Positions 17,797-26,888 of a DNA stretch of 64,000 nucleotides are shown in pieces; the first letter of the stretch is position 1; every line of letters begins with the position of its first letter. The stretch spans positions 62,001 through 126,000 of the forward strand of contig JANNXJ010000001.1 in assembly GCA_031409515.1 (NCBI GenBank). The letters run 5' to 3'. The translations under genes were made by a program, and so were the position numbers. Under the pieces are notes generated by a model. It saw nothing but the letters and a program-made list of their open reading frames with translations. It did not search any database and was not told the DNA's origin. This DNA comes from SHZI01 sp031409515 (GTDB lineage Bacteria > Pseudomonadota > Gammaproteobacteria > Steroidobacterales > GCA-2729495).

Positions 17797-18654
17797 ATGA
17801 ATGGCTCGATCGATATTGTCTGCAACCTGTTCACGCCCGAGGCAGTTGCGGATGGACACACCGGCCTCGACGAGGCTTTCAAGGCCCAGGTCCGGATGCC
17901 ACCGGAGATTCGCGGTGGTGTGACGGTCGACAACTACATTGAGCGCATGGACCGGGCCGGGATCGAACGCTCCCTGCTGATCGCCGTTCGGGCCGGCGAC
18001 ATCAATGTGAAGGGCGGCTTCGAGTTGCCCTACGAGCGCGTGCGTGACGTCTGCCAGCAGCACCCCACAAGGTTCTCCGGCCTGGCCGGGATCGATCCGT
18101 TTCGCGGTATGCAGGGCCTGAGGGATCTCGACCAGGCAGTGCGTGAGTATGGCTTTGTCGGTGCGCACCTGTATCCACACTGGTGCGGGCTCGCTCCCGA
18201 TCATGCCAAGTACTACCCGTATTACGCCAAGTGCTGCGAACTGGATGTGCCCATGATGATGCAGGTTGGCCACAACCTCGTGTATTCCCGGGAGCGGCGC
18301 CTGCCGTCCGTCGGCCGCCCCATTTGCCTGGATCAGGTCGCCATCGATTTCCCGGAGCTCCGGCTTATTGGCATCCACATCGGGGTTCCCTGGACAGACG
18401 AAATGATCTCCATGTGCTGGAAGCATGAGAACGTGTTCGTCGCGGGCGATGCCTATGCTCCGAAGCACTGGCCTCAGGCTTTTGTGCACTATGCCAACAC
18501 CTATGGCAAAGAGAAGGTTCTGTTCGGTACGGACTGGCCGGTTATTGATCCTGAGCGGGCGGTTCGCGAGATCGATGAACTCAACTTCCGCCCGGAAGCC
18601 AAGCGTCTCCTGATGCGCGAAAATGCCCTGCGCATTTTCAAGCTGCCCGCCTGA
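17797..18654 (+). CDS. Amidohydrolase-2 family metal-dependent hydrolase/decarboxylase
   Basis: A 285-residue TIM-barrel protein of the amidohydrolase-2 (ACMSD-like) family, whose members hydrolyse or decarboxylate aromatic and related carboxylic acids. Motifs include GLAGIDPF near the middle, GAHLYPHW, MMMQVGHN, LIGIHIGVPWTDE and the terminal LFGTDWPVIDP, which supplies the conserved Asp. The usual N-terminal HxH metal motif is not evident (the start reads IDIVCNLF), so the metal site may be altered. I use the ATG at 17797, 7 bases after the cupin gene, because the longer upstream reading overlaps that gene out of frame. Confidence 0.85.
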   Translation: MNGSIDIVCNLFTPEAVADGHTGLDEAFKAQVRMPPEIRGGVTVDNYIERMDRAGIERSLLIAVRAGDINVKGGFELPYERVRDVCQQHPTRFSGLAGIDPFRGMQGLRDLDQAVREYGFVGAHLYPHWCGLAPDHAKYYPYYAKCCELDVPMMMQVGHNLVYSRERRLPSVGRPICLDQVAIDFPELRLIGIHIGVPWTDEMISMCWKHENVFVAGDAYAPKHWPQAFVHYANTYGKEKVLFGTDWPVIDPERAVREIDELNFRPEAKRLLMRENALRIFKLPA

Positions 18655-18671
18655 GCGGGCCATTCCGGCCC

Positions 18672-20219
18672 ATGGCGCCTGATCCGGTTTTCGACGCAGT
18701 GCTGCCCCCGGCAACATTCCACCATCTGTCGCTGGTGGGCGGCGTTCGTGCAGCCATGCACCGGGCGCCGGAGAAAGTTGCCTATCGCCATGGCGAACGG
18801 ACCCGGACCTACAGTGCACTACTTAATCGGGTTGACAGGGTGACCACGGCCCTGACGGTGGGGCTGGGGCTCCAGCCTGGTGACCACGGTGCCATCATCG
18901 GCAAGAATTCCATCGAGTACATGGAGATCGTTCTTGGTGCATCCCAGGCTGGCGTAGCTCTCGCCACGGTAAACCCCCGGTTGTCCCTGCCAGAGATCGT
19001 TGCGATCTGTGCTGATGCCGGGGCCCGGGTGGTTTTCGCAGATCCCGAGGTGGCAGCGGCGCTGGGGGATGTCACGCTTGAGATGCGGCCGGTCATTATC
19101 GCTATTGGCCCTGATTTTGAGGCCTGGCTGGCCAAGGCCAGCCCCATATCGTCGCCGCCTCTGGTGCGGGAGTGGGACAACTTCACAATTCCCTACACGT
19201 CCGGCACGACCGGCAAGCCCAAGGGGGTGCTGGTACCGCATCGCTCGCGCATCCTGACCCTCTTCGGTATGGCCGTAGAGTACGGCTGCTACGCGCCGGA
19301 TGACCGCTTTCTGGCCATCGCGCCGATGTGTCACGGCGCCGGCATGATCTTTTCCCTGGCGCCGGTCTTCTTCGGGGGCTATGCCGAGATTATCGACAGG
19401 TTCGAGCCAGAGTCTGTTCTCGCGAAGCTCGGTAGCGGGCACTTCACGGGGTTCTTCGGCGTACCTACCCACTTCCATGCCTTGCTGGCGGGAACCTCAG
19501 CGCAACTGGCGGCCAGTCGCAGCACCACGCTCAAGACGGTGATCTCGAATGCGGCGGCGCTGCCTCAGGCGATGAAGGAACGGCTCGTAGCCCACTTCGG
19601 GTCAGGTCTCCTGCATGAGACCTACGGGTCCACCGAGGCTGGCATCGTCTCGAACCTGCGGCCACCCGACCAGCTCAGGAAGCAGCAGTGTGTTGGTCAG
19701 CCTTTTCCGTGTACGGAAATCGAACTCCGGCAACCGGACGGCACGGTGTGTGAGCCGGACGAGGTGGGGGAACTCTTTTCCCGCAGCCCCTATCTGTTTA
19801 ACGGCTACTGGGCACGGCCCCGGGAGACCGCCGAGGCTTTCCGGGACGGCTGGGTCTCGGTGGGCGACCTTGCCCGGCGGGACGCCGAAGGTTATGTCTA
19901 TATTGTGGATCGTCTCAAGGACATGATCATTTCGGGTGGTGTGAATATCTATCCCCGGGAAGTGGAGGAGATTCTGGCGCAGCACCCCGGGGTGCAGGAG
20001 GCCGCCGTTATCGGCGTGCCGGACGAAAAGTGGGGTGAAGTGCTGAAGGCGTTCATCGTGCGGCGCCCCGGCGGCGACTGCAGCGCGGAAGCACTGCTGA
20101 CGTTCCTGGAGCCGCGCATTGCCCGGATGAAGCTGCCCAGGCACGTGGAGTTCATCGACCAGATTCCGCGCAACGCCAATGGCAAGGTACTGAAGACTGT
20201 GCTGCGGGCGCGGAGCTGA
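18672..20219 (+). CDS. Acyl-CoA synthetase / AMP-dependent ligase
   Basis: A 515-residue ANL-superfamily enzyme that would activate a carboxylic acid with ATP and CoA. The P-loop-like A3 motif YTSGTTGKPKG lies near residue 175, the A5 motif as ETYGSTEAG, the A8 hinge as VGDLARRDAEGYVYIVDRLKDMI, and the catalytic A10 lysine in NANGKVLK near the C-terminus. All core motifs are intact. The substrate is not predictable from the sequence. In context it probably converts the product of the amidohydrolase step, or an imported acid, into a CoA thioester. Confidence 0.92.
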   Translation: MAPDPVFDAVLPPATFHHLSLVGGVRAAMHRAPEKVAYRHGERTRTYSALLNRVDRVTTALTVGLGLQPGDHGAIIGKNSIEYMEIVLGASQAGVALATVNPRLSLPEIVAICADAGARVVFADPEVAAALGDVTLEMRPVIIAIGPDFEAWLAKASPISSPPLVREWDNFTIPYTSGTTGKPKGVLVPHRSRILTLFGMAVEYGCYAPDDRFLAIAPMCHGAGMIFSLAPVFFGGYAEIIDRFEPESVLAKLGSGHFTGFFGVPTHFHALLAGTSAQLAASRSTTLKTVISNAAALPQAMKERLVAHFGSGLLHETYGSTEAGIVSNLRPPDQLRKQQCVGQPFPCTEIELRQPDGTVCEPDEVGELFSRSPYLFNGYWARPRETAEAFRDGWVSVGDLARRDAEGYVYIVDRLKDMIISGGVNIYPREVEEILAQHPGVQEAAVIGVPDEKWGEVLKAFIVRRPGGDCSAEALLTFLEPRIARMKLPRHVEFIDQIPRNANGKVLKTVLRARS

Positions 20220-20225
20220 TTGCGG

Positions 20226-20885
20226 ATGGTGCCGGTTGTGGAGGACAAGCCCGCGGTGGAGTACTTTTTCGACAGCTCCTGCCCCTGGAGTTATCTGGCC
20301 CTGGAGCGGCTGCGGGATGCGGCACTCCGGACCGGTGCCCGGATCGTGTACCGCCCGGTTCTGGTGGACGACCTGCTGCGCCGCGTGAACCCGGAATCGC
20401 CTGCCGATCGCACTGACCCACTACCCGTGCGGGCCCGTTACCAGGCCAAGGATCTGGCGGACTGGGCGCGCTATTGTGGTCTGACGCTGCGCCGCCCGGA
20501 ACCCTGGCCTCTGCGCGCCGAGTGGGCCCAGCGTGGCGCCGTCGTGGCGGCCGCCAGCGACCAGGCGTTCACTTACCTGATCGCCATGTTCGCGGCTCTG
20601 TTTGGGGCCAATCGCCGCATAGACCAGCGAACCGTGGTCGAAGCCGTGGCCGCAGAGGCCGGTCTTGACCCCAAGGCGTTTGCGGCGGGGATCGATGACG
20701 GGGCGACGCTCACCCAGGTGGAGGCCAACGGGAGCGATCTGCTCGCCCGGGGCGGCTTTGGCACTCCCACACTGCTGGTCGGCGACGACCTGTATTTTGG
20801 CAATGATCGTCTGCCGCTCGTCGAGGCCGCGCTGGCCCGGCAAGGTGACATGCGGCTGGTACTTCCCGGAGCACACGGAGCTTGA
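20226..20885 (+). CDS. DsbA-fold HCCA isomerase-like protein
   Basis: A 219-residue protein of the 2-hydroxychromene-2-carboxylate isomerase (kappa-GST / DsbA-like) family. The N-terminal thioredoxin-fold strand carries DSSCPWSYLALERL; the helical insertion and the C-terminal GVPxL-like loop (here GGFGTPTLLVGDDLYFGNDRL) are present. HCCA isomerases use a glutathione cofactor in naphthalene-type catabolism, and relatives act on other aromatic intermediates. A TTG directly after the ligase stop (20220) could also initiate; I chose the ATG at 20226. It is followed 3 bases later by the molybdoenzyme gene. Confidence 0.82.
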   Translation: MVPVVEDKPAVEYFFDSSCPWSYLALERLRDAALRTGARIVYRPVLVDDLLRRVNPESPADRTDPLPVRARYQAKDLADWARYCGLTLRRPEPWPLRAEWAQRGAVVAAASDQAFTYLIAMFAALFGANRRIDQRTVVEAVAAEAGLDPKAFAAGIDDGATLTQVEANGSDLLARGGFGTPTLLVGDDLYFGNDRLPLVEAALARQGDMRLVLPGAHGA

Positions 20886-20888
20886 GAC

Positions 20889-23684
20889 ATGTCTGAATCA
20901 GCCATTGGTAGCGTCGGCACTTCCCGCCGCAGGTTTCTCGCCGGCTCCGGCTCGCTGGCTCTGTCGTTGAGCCTGAACTATGCACCGAGCTCGGTGGCCA
21001 GCGTGGCAACCGATCAGCCCCCCTACGGCGCCTGGGAGGACCTCATGCGCAGGAAGTGGACCTGGGATCGGGTCGCCCATGGGACCCACGGGACCAACTG
21101 CACGGGCACCTGCGCGTTCAACGTCTACGTCAAGAACGGCATCGTCTGGCGCGAGGAGCAGCAGGGCGAGTACGGCCGGTCTGAAGATGCGCCGGACTAC
21201 GGCCCACGGGGCTGCCAGAAAGGCCTCCGGCACGCCAAGTACATGTATGGCAAGCAGCGGATTCTCTACCCGATGAAGAGGGTTGGGGAGCGGGGCGAAG
21301 GCAAGTGGGAGCGCGTGACCTGGGACCAGGCTCTGGGTGAGATCGCCGACCGTTTCATCGATTACTCGGTGGAGTTCGGGCCGCGCTCCATAAGCTTCGA
21401 CCTCGGGACCCAGATGGTGCTCAAGCGCGCGTCCTTTGCGGCGCTTGGTCGCTTCGCCACCATCAGCGGCATCGAGCTGCCGGAGGCGTTTGCCGGTGTC
21501 GGCGACCTCCCTACCGGTGTGCAGATGACAGTGGGCGAGCCGCTGCTGGGCGACACCATGGCGGCGGTTTACAAGTCCCGCTGCTGCCTGGTGTGGTTCT
21601 GCAATCCAGCCGTCACCCGCATTCCTGACGCCCACTTCTTCTGGGAAGCCAGGTACAACGGCACCGAGGTGATCGCCATCTCACCCGAGTTCACCCCGAG
21701 CGCAATGCACGCGAGCAAGTGGGTCAATCCAAAGCCGGGTACGGATATTGCGCTGGCAATGGGCATGATCCAGGTGCTGCTTGCAGACGACCTGATTGAC
21801 CGGGATTACATCCGCGAACAAACCGACCTGCCGTTCCTGGTGCGGGTCGATAACGGCAGGTTCCTGAGGGAAAGTGACTTCCTGGCGGGCGACTCCGCCC
21901 GGGATAACCTGTTCTATGTCTGGGACGAGAAGACCCGGAAGGCGCAAGCAGCTCCGGGCACTGGCGGGCCGCCACCACCACCAGGCTCGCCGGTCCCCGT
22001 CATCCCCGCCGGCACACTCGCCCTGGGCGACCTGCAGCCCGCACTGGAGGGTTCCTGGACGGTCAAGACCCGCGGGGGCCGGGTCCAGGTTACGACAGTA
22101 TTTGAACTGGTCAAGAAACGCGCGCAGGACTACACGCCAGTGAAGGCTGCCGCCATTTGCGGCGTGCACCCGGACAATATCAGCCAGGTCGCTCGCATCT
22201 TTGGGCGGGCGAAGCCGGCGATGATTTTCACCGGCTACCGCATGTGCAAGTGGCTGCAGGGCGACCTGCTGCAGCGGGCTTTCATGTTGATGCTTTCCCT
22301 CACCGGGAATCTGGGGAAGGCAGGGGGCGGCTTCCAGCTCGAGAACCTTGGCAGCACGGCGAGCCAGATCATGTTCATGCTGGCCGGACTGCCGCCGACG
22401 CTGCGCATCGCGACCCTCGCGCGCTGGGACTATGTGCATTCCGACGGCAAGGGGCTGAACGAGAAGATCTACGGCAAGGCAGTTGCCGACAAGGTCGATC
22501 GCTACTTCCAGGAGTCCACGCGGTCTGGCGCCTGGCCGGATTACTCCGCGACCCCCTGGAAAATGGGGATCTTTGCTGGCAGCAACACGGCTAATTGGCG
22601 CGCTGGTGGTGGCCGCTGGCGGGATACGACCTTCGACAAGCTTGGCACGATCGTCACGCTGGCCCCGGACATGGGTATTACGGCCATGTACTCCGACTAC
22701 GTCCTGCCCATCGCCCACCACTACGAGCGCCAGGATTACATGCTGGAGGCGCGTACTCCCTATGTGCAGGTGCTGGATGCTGCTGTCCCGCCGCTGGGCG
22801 AAGCCGTGGACGACTGGGGCGCGCTCAATCGGCTCGCCGCGGCGATCGCGGAGCGCGCGAAGATCCGCGGTATTGCGCCGATCCAGGACAGTTTCTTCGG
22901 TCAGCCTGTTCCCAGGGACTTCACCCTTTACCACCAGCTTTTCACCATGGGTGGCCAGATCAGGGAGACGAAGGACGTCATCCAGTTCCTCATCGACAAG
23001 GACCCGGGGGTGCCCAAAGTGTCCTTCGACGAGATGCGCAGCAAGGGACTCATGCGCAACGGCGACACTGAGCGGGTCATCTACGGGAGAAATGCCCCCT
23101 ACGGCTCAGTCATGCTCCGGGGCGTGGAGTACCGGGAGCCTTATCCCACGCTGACCGGGCGTCAGCAGTTCTATGTGGATCATGCCTGGTTTCTCGCTGA
23201 AGACGAGCAACTGCCAGGGCACAAGGCGCCGATGAAGCTGGAGGGGTATCCGCTGCAGATGCTGATGGGGCATCTGCGCCACGGTATTCATACCATGTGG
23301 GCTGACGATTCCCTGCTGCTCAGCCTGCGGCGTGGCGAGCCCGATATCTACGTGGGACCGGTGGATGCGCAGGCTCGCGGCGTTGAGGATGGGCAGCTGA
23401 TCCGCGTGTTCAATTCGATGGGGTCCTTCGTGGCCATGGCCCACGTGACCTCGAGCATGCAGCCGGGGATGGTCTACATGTATCACGGCTGGGATCCCAT
23501 GCTGTTCCGCGGGGGGCGGAACAACTTCAGTGCCGTCGTCGCCAGTTCAGCCCTCATCAAGCCTACGGCACTGGTCAGTGGCTATGGGCACATCACCTAC
23601 CGGCCTCTTGCCTTCGAGCCGAACTCGACGTTCCAGGATTTCACCTGTGACTTCGAGCGGTACACGGAGGCCAAAGCTTCGTAG
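20889..23684 (+). CDS. Type II DMSO-reductase-family molybdopterin oxidoreductase (catalytic subunit)
   Basis: A 931-residue bis-MGD molybdenum enzyme with a Tat signal (SRRRFLAGSG, residues 13-22), so it is exported folded to the periplasm. The FS0 cluster motif is H67-x3-C71-x3-C75-x33-C109, the His-containing form typical of type II members (NarG, ethylbenzene dehydrogenase, selenate and chlorate reductases, steroid C25 dehydrogenase). The GDLPTGVQMTVGE segment aligns with the NarG region that supplies the Asp molybdenum ligand, making Asp206 the likely ligand. A proline-rich insertion lies near residue 360. Family members normally work with an Fe-S beta subunit and often a heme b gamma subunit; neither is adjacent. 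The physiological reaction, oxidation or reduction, is unknown. Confidence 0.9.
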   Translation: MSESAIGSVGTSRRRFLAGSGSLALSLSLNYAPSSVASVATDQPPYGAWEDLMRRKWTWDRVAHGTHGTNCTGTCAFNVYVKNGIVWREEQQGEYGRSEDAPDYGPRGCQKGLRHAKYMYGKQRILYPMKRVGERGEGKWERVTWDQALGEIADRFIDYSVEFGPRSISFDLGTQMVLKRASFAALGRFATISGIELPEAFAGVGDLPTGVQMTVGEPLLGDTMAAVYKSRCCLVWFCNPAVTRIPDAHFFWEARYNGTEVIAISPEFTPSAMHASKWVNPKPGTDIALAMGMIQVLLADDLIDRDYIREQTDLPFLVRVDNGRFLRESDFLAGDSARDNLFYVWDEKTRKAQAAPGTGGPPPPPGSPVPVIPAGTLALGDLQPALEGSWTVKTRGGRVQVTTVFELVKKRAQDYTPVKAAAICGVHPDNISQVARIFGRAKPAMIFTGYRMCKWLQGDLLQRAFMLMLSLTGNLGKAGGGFQLENLGSTASQIMFMLAGLPPTLRIATLARWDYVHSDGKGLNEKIYGKAVADKVDRYFQESTRSGAWPDYSATPWKMGIFAGSNTANWRAGGGRWRDTTFDKLGTIVTLAPDMGITAMYSDYVLPIAHHYERQDYMLEARTPYVQVLDAAVPPLGEAVDDWGALNRLAAAIAERAKIRGIAPIQDSFFGQPVPRDFTLYHQLFTMGGQIRETKDVIQFLIDKDPGVPKVSFDEMRSKGLMRNGDTERVIYGRNAPYGSVMLRGVEYREPYPTLTGRQQFYVDHAWFLAEDEQLPGHKAPMKLEGYPLQMLMGHLRHGIHTMWADDSLLLSLRRGEPDIYVGPVDAQARGVEDGQLIRVFNSMGSFVAMAHVTSSMQPGMVYMYHGWDPMLFRGGRNNFSAVVASSALIKPTALVSGYGHITYRPLAFEPNSTFQDFTCDFERYTEAKAS

Positions 23685-23691
23685 ACCGCCG

Positions 23692-23746
23692 GTAGGAGCG
23701 CCTTTAGGCGCGATTCGTGATCGATCGCGCCTAAAGGCGCTCCTAC
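23692..23746. repeat. Inverted pair of REP elements (REPIN-like)
   Basis: Two identical 22-bp REPs, at 23692-23713 and in reverse orientation at 23725-23746, are separated by 11 bases and form one long hairpin. Each begins with the head GTAG followed by GAGC and a short palindrome with CGCCTTTAGGCG. GTAG heads are characteristic of REPs mobilised by RAYT transposases. The pair lies between convergent genes and its right arm contains the TAG stop of the DUF2721 gene. The hairpin could also protect or end transcripts. Confidence 0.88.
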
Positions 23747-24180
23747 ACGCCGATCCTCAGTGCCGCTATCGCCACGAAAACCTCCCTGAGGAACAGCAGC
23801 AGGGCGGCGATCAGCGCCAGCATCGCCAGGATGAAGAGACCAGCCACGGGCAGCGTGGCGTTGAAGTCCAGGAAAGCCCCGAGAAAAAGCAGCACCACGA
23901 CGAGGGCCACCAGCAGGGCAGAGCAGGTGCTGAGCGTGATTGCCCGGTTCATCAGTCGTGCACGCCAGGCCATCACCCGGAGTTCCTGGCGGCGCTCTTC
24001 CAGTGCCTCCCCCGTGCTGGAGCGGGCCGCCTCTTCCAGCCGCCGCGCGCGGTCCACCACCCTGGCGAGACGATTGGTGAGTACGGTAAGGATGATGCCT
24101 ATGCCGGACAGCAGGAACACCGGTGCCACGGACAGCTGGATCACATGGCCGATATCGATGAGCGGTGAGCTGGTGTCCAT
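23743..24180 (-). CDS. DUF2721 family membrane protein
   Basis: A 145-residue protein with the DUF2721 layout: a first hydrophobic helix (VAPVFLLSGIGIILTVL), the conserved basic segment TNRLARVVDRARRLEEA, a charged amphipathic stretch, and two C-terminal helices (about residues 80-105 and 110-140). The function of the family is unknown. The ATG at 24180 is preferred to a TTG at 24210 that would overlap the previous gene. Its TAG stop lies inside a REP element, and it is the last gene of a five-gene minus-strand operon. Confidence 0.8.
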   Translation of the reverse strand: MDTSSPLIDIGHVIQLSVAPVFLLSGIGIILTVLTNRLARVVDRARRLEEAARSSTGEALEERRQELRVMAWRARLMNRAITLSTCSALLVALVVVLLFLGAFLDFNATLPVAGLFILAMLALIAALLLFLREVFVAIAALRIGV

Positions 24181-24199
24181 AGTGCTGGTCGTTCCCCGG

Positions 24200-25228
24200 C
24201 TAGCTGCCAATATGAAACAGAGCGTAACCGGTGAGGACGACCTGAGGCACTGCCATACCGATCAACAACCCGTCCTGCGGCGCCCGGATGACTTCGGTCG
24301 TCTCGGTAATCGGATCGGTCACCGTTCCCAGCGTCTCGCCGGAGCGGACGTTGTCGCCGGGTTTCCGGTCTGACAGGAAGATGCCCCCGGCCCCCCGGGC
24401 GCGGACCCAGGTTGTCCGGCGGACGACTCGCGATGGCGGGACTGCTGTAGTTGATGGCGGCAACATGCCGAGATGCGCCATCACGTTGCGGACGCCCGTC
24501 ACGCCCATCCGGATGTCAGTCTCGTCAAAGCGCAGGGGTTCCCCTGCTTCGAACAGCACTGCCGGTATGCCGACGTCGAGAGCGGCCCGTCGCAGGTTGC
24601 CGACCGGACCCTTCCCATCCAGCACTACGCCCACGCCAAAGGCGCGGGCGAGATCAAGGGCGCGCGGGTTGCCCAGGTCGGTCCGGATCTGGGGCAGGTT
24701 GGTCCGGGAGTTTGCGCCGGTGTGCAGGTCCAGCAGCGCGTCGCAGTGCTTGCGCAGTTCAGTGAACAGTGCGTGCGCGATCAGGTCGGCGTGGCTGCCC
24801 GTCGCGGAACCGGGAAATGAGCGGTTGAGGTCCCGGCGGTCGGCCAGGTAGCGGGAGCCCGTGCGAAAGCCGTGGACATTGACGGCCGGAATGACGAGGA
24901 GCGTGCCTGCCACCGGTTGGGTAGTGCCGCCGGCATAGATCCGATGGGCAATCTCGACGCCGTTAATCTCATCGCCGTGAATGCCACCGGTGATGCACAG
25001 GGTCGGTCCAGGTCGGGAACTGCGAACGACCACCACCAGCGTATCGAGGAAGCTGCCAACGAAGGAGGGGCCCAGGAGGAATGGCATCCGCACCGTTTCG
25101 CCCGGGGCGACGCTGCGTCCCAGGATCTCCAGGGCACCCCAGTTGTTGGTGGCTGATGCGAGTGCTGTGGACAGTTGCCCTAAGCCCAGGCAGGCACACG
25201 CCAGTCCGCCGATCAGTACTCGTCTCAA
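24200..25228 (-). CDS. Zinc-dependent succinylglutamate desuccinylase/aspartoacylase-like protein
   Basis: A 342-residue exported protein of the AstE/AspA (M14-like) family, which hydrolyses N-acyl amides or related bonds. Zinc ligands are His84 and Glu87 in GGIHGDEINGVEI and a histidine in DLHTGA; the substrate-binding region DRRDLNRSFPG is also present. The C-terminal domain is biotinyl-lipoyl-like (SGETLGTVTDPI). I start it at TTG 25228, which overlaps the MFS stop in a TTGA arrangement and gives a signal peptide (LIGGLACACLGLGQLSTALASA). Upstream in-frame sequence only reads through the MFS gene. Its substrate is probably linked to the neighbouring transporter. Confidence 0.85.
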   Translation of the reverse strand: MRRVLIGGLACACLGLGQLSTALASATNNWGALEILGRSVAPGETVRMPFLLGPSFVGSFLDTLVVVVRSSRPGPTLCITGGIHGDEINGVEIAHRIYAGGTTQPVAGTLLVIPAVNVHGFRTGSRYLADRRDLNRSFPGSATGSHADLIAHALFTELRKHCDALLDLHTGANSRTNLPQIRTDLGNPRALDLARAFGVGVVLDGKGPVGNLRRAALDVGIPAVLFEAGEPLRFDETDIRMGVTGVRNVMAHLGMLPPSTTAVPPSRVVRRTTWVRARGAGGIFLSDRKPGDNVRSGETLGTVTDPITETTEVIRAPQDGLLIGMAVPQVVLTGYALFHIGS

Positions 25229-26487
25229 AGCACCGCCTCCCGCGGCACGGGCTTGAGTAGCAGAAACGTCGCCCCGGCCAGCAGCACGGGCACGACTGCA
25301 CACCAGGTGAAGGCCATCTCCCAGCCCACGCGGCCAATGGCCCAGGCCAAAGCAAAGGGTCCAAGCCCGAGGCCCAGTTCCACCGCAAAAGAGCTGGCAA
25401 AGCTCGCCGCGGTAGCCCGCAGGTCTGCCGGAAAGTTTTCGGCAATGAAGGTAAACATTACGGCGTAGGCGCCGTAGAAGAAAAACGTCATCGTGCTGAA
25501 GGCGAGGAAGGTAGACCACCAGTCCTTGGTGAACCAGATCATCACCGCAAAGGCGAGCCCGCCCAGCCAGCACCAGGCCACGATGGTGTTGCGCCGGCTG
25601 ATCAGGAACTCACCGAACCAGGCGGCGAGAATGTAACCGAAGGTGCCGATCAGGAAAGACAGTCCAACCAGCTCGATGGCCTCCCGCGCGTCCCAGCCGC
25701 GGGACTCGCGGAAGTAGGGCGTCAGCATGATCGTGGCCCCATAGGCAAAGACGTAGAGGAATGTGCCGAGGAACAGGAGGATGGTCTTGCGTCGATAGGC
25801 GGGTTTGAAGAGTTCCCGGACGGCAGGCGGTGGCGTCCGGTTCGCCACCCGCTGGGCCCGGCTGCGCTGCCAGGCTGCGGAGTCCTTCAGGTAGCGCCAG
25901 ATGACCCAGGCGTAGGGCAGAAAGAGCAGACTCAAGAAGAAGATATACTTCCAACCCCATGTTTCATAAATAAAAGGAACCAGGAGTGAGGCCAGGAAAA
26001 AGCCCAGCGGGAAGCCAATTTGCAGGACCCCGGTGAAGAGTCCCCGGAGGTGGGGTGGGGACTCCTCCATGACCAGCGTGCCGGTCACGGGCGACTGCAC
26101 GCCTGCCGCTGTGAAGCCCAGGGTCCGCGCGATGAGCAGGGCCGCTGTGGTGGGGGCAAAGGCGAGGGCGGTCACGAAGACAGGCGTCAGCAGTGTGGCG
26201 CCCAGCAGGACCGCACGCCGGCCGATCCGGTCAGCGAGTGCGCCGATCTGGGTAATGAGAATTCCGGACACCACGAACGTGATCGCGATATACATGCCCC
26301 GGTCCAGGTCTGACCAGCCGAATTCCGCGGAGATTTCGGTAAGGACGAAGGTAAAGAGCGAGTGATCGAGATTCGCGAAAGTCACGCCAACGAGGCAGAT
26401 GAGAAACACCCGATAGGTGTGACCCGGGACCGCGAGCAATGAGGCCCAGATTCCCTGCTCCGGCCGGCTGCTGCCCTGCTTGCTCAT
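25225..26487 (-). CDS. MFS transporter
   Basis: A 420-residue major facilitator with about twelve helices. The loop 2-3 signature appears as GALADRIGRRAVLLGA, and the intermediate cytoplasmic loop is rich in Arg/Lys (WQRSRAQRVANRT). It resembles the metabolite:H+ / aromatic-acid symporter group. It sits between a cytochrome c gene (ATGA overlap) and a zinc deacylase-like gene (TTGA overlap), so all three are translationally coupled. Import or export of the operon substrate is the likely job, but the substrate is not identifiable. Confidence 0.9.
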   Translation of the reverse strand: MSKQGSSRPEQGIWASLLAVPGHTYRVFLICLVGVTFANLDHSLFTFVLTEISAEFGWSDLDRGMYIAITFVVSGILITQIGALADRIGRRAVLLGATLLTPVFVTALAFAPTTAALLIARTLGFTAAGVQSPVTGTLVMEESPPHLRGLFTGVLQIGFPLGFFLASLLVPFIYETWGWKYIFFLSLLFLPYAWVIWRYLKDSAAWQRSRAQRVANRTPPPAVRELFKPAYRRKTILLFLGTFLYVFAYGATIMLTPYFRESRGWDAREAIELVGLSFLIGTFGYILAAWFGEFLISRRNTIVAWCWLGGLAFAVMIWFTKDWWSTFLAFSTMTFFFYGAYAVMFTFIAENFPADLRATAASFASSFAVELGLGLGPFALAWAIGRVGWEMAFTWCAVVPVLLAGATFLLLKPVPREAVL

Positions 26488-26888
26488 GTGCCTGAGAACG
26501 CCCGGATCCGGGCCACCAGGTCCTTGACGTCCTGGTCTGACAGCAGGTCGCCCCAGGCCGGCATGATGAAGCTCCTGCCTACGGCTTCACCGCCCTTGCA
26601 GATGGCCAGGTAGAGAAAGGAGTCCGGCAGAGTCTTCATGTAGGCTGGGTCGCTCTGGTCCTTCGGCGGGGTGTCCATGTGCATGACGATGACATCGCCC
26701 TTGCCGCTGGCCCCGTGGCACTCGGCACAGTACTGTCTGTGGAGCACTGCCCCATTTGCGGCGTCACCCCGGAGCTGCCCGGCAGGCACACAGCTGGCAT
26801 CTGCCAGCGCCGGTTCGGCGGCAAAGCACGGCGCAGCAAGCCAGGCCAGCAGCACCCCAACCGCCGCGCTGGCGTGGCGCAGGCTCAC
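26484..26888 (-). CDS. Monoheme cytochrome c
   Basis: A 134-residue periplasmic cytochrome c precursor. The signal peptide ends near CFAAEP; the single heme site is CAECH in RQYCAECHGASGKGDV, and the axial Met is probably in SFIMPAWGDLL. The GTG start overlaps the stop of the Tat amidohydrolase gene (GTGA). Fold and spacing match class I cytochromes c that carry electrons to terminal oxidases. The convergent operon encodes a periplasmic molybdoenzyme without its own electron-transfer subunits, so this cytochrome is a possible partner (inference). Confidence 0.9.
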   Translation of the reverse strand: MSLRHASAAVGVLLAWLAAPCFAAEPALADASCVPAGQLRGDAANGAVLHRQYCAECHGASGKGDVIVMHMDTPPKDQSDPAYMKTLPDSFLYLAICKGGEAVGRSFIMPAWGDLLSDQDVKDLVARIRAFSGT

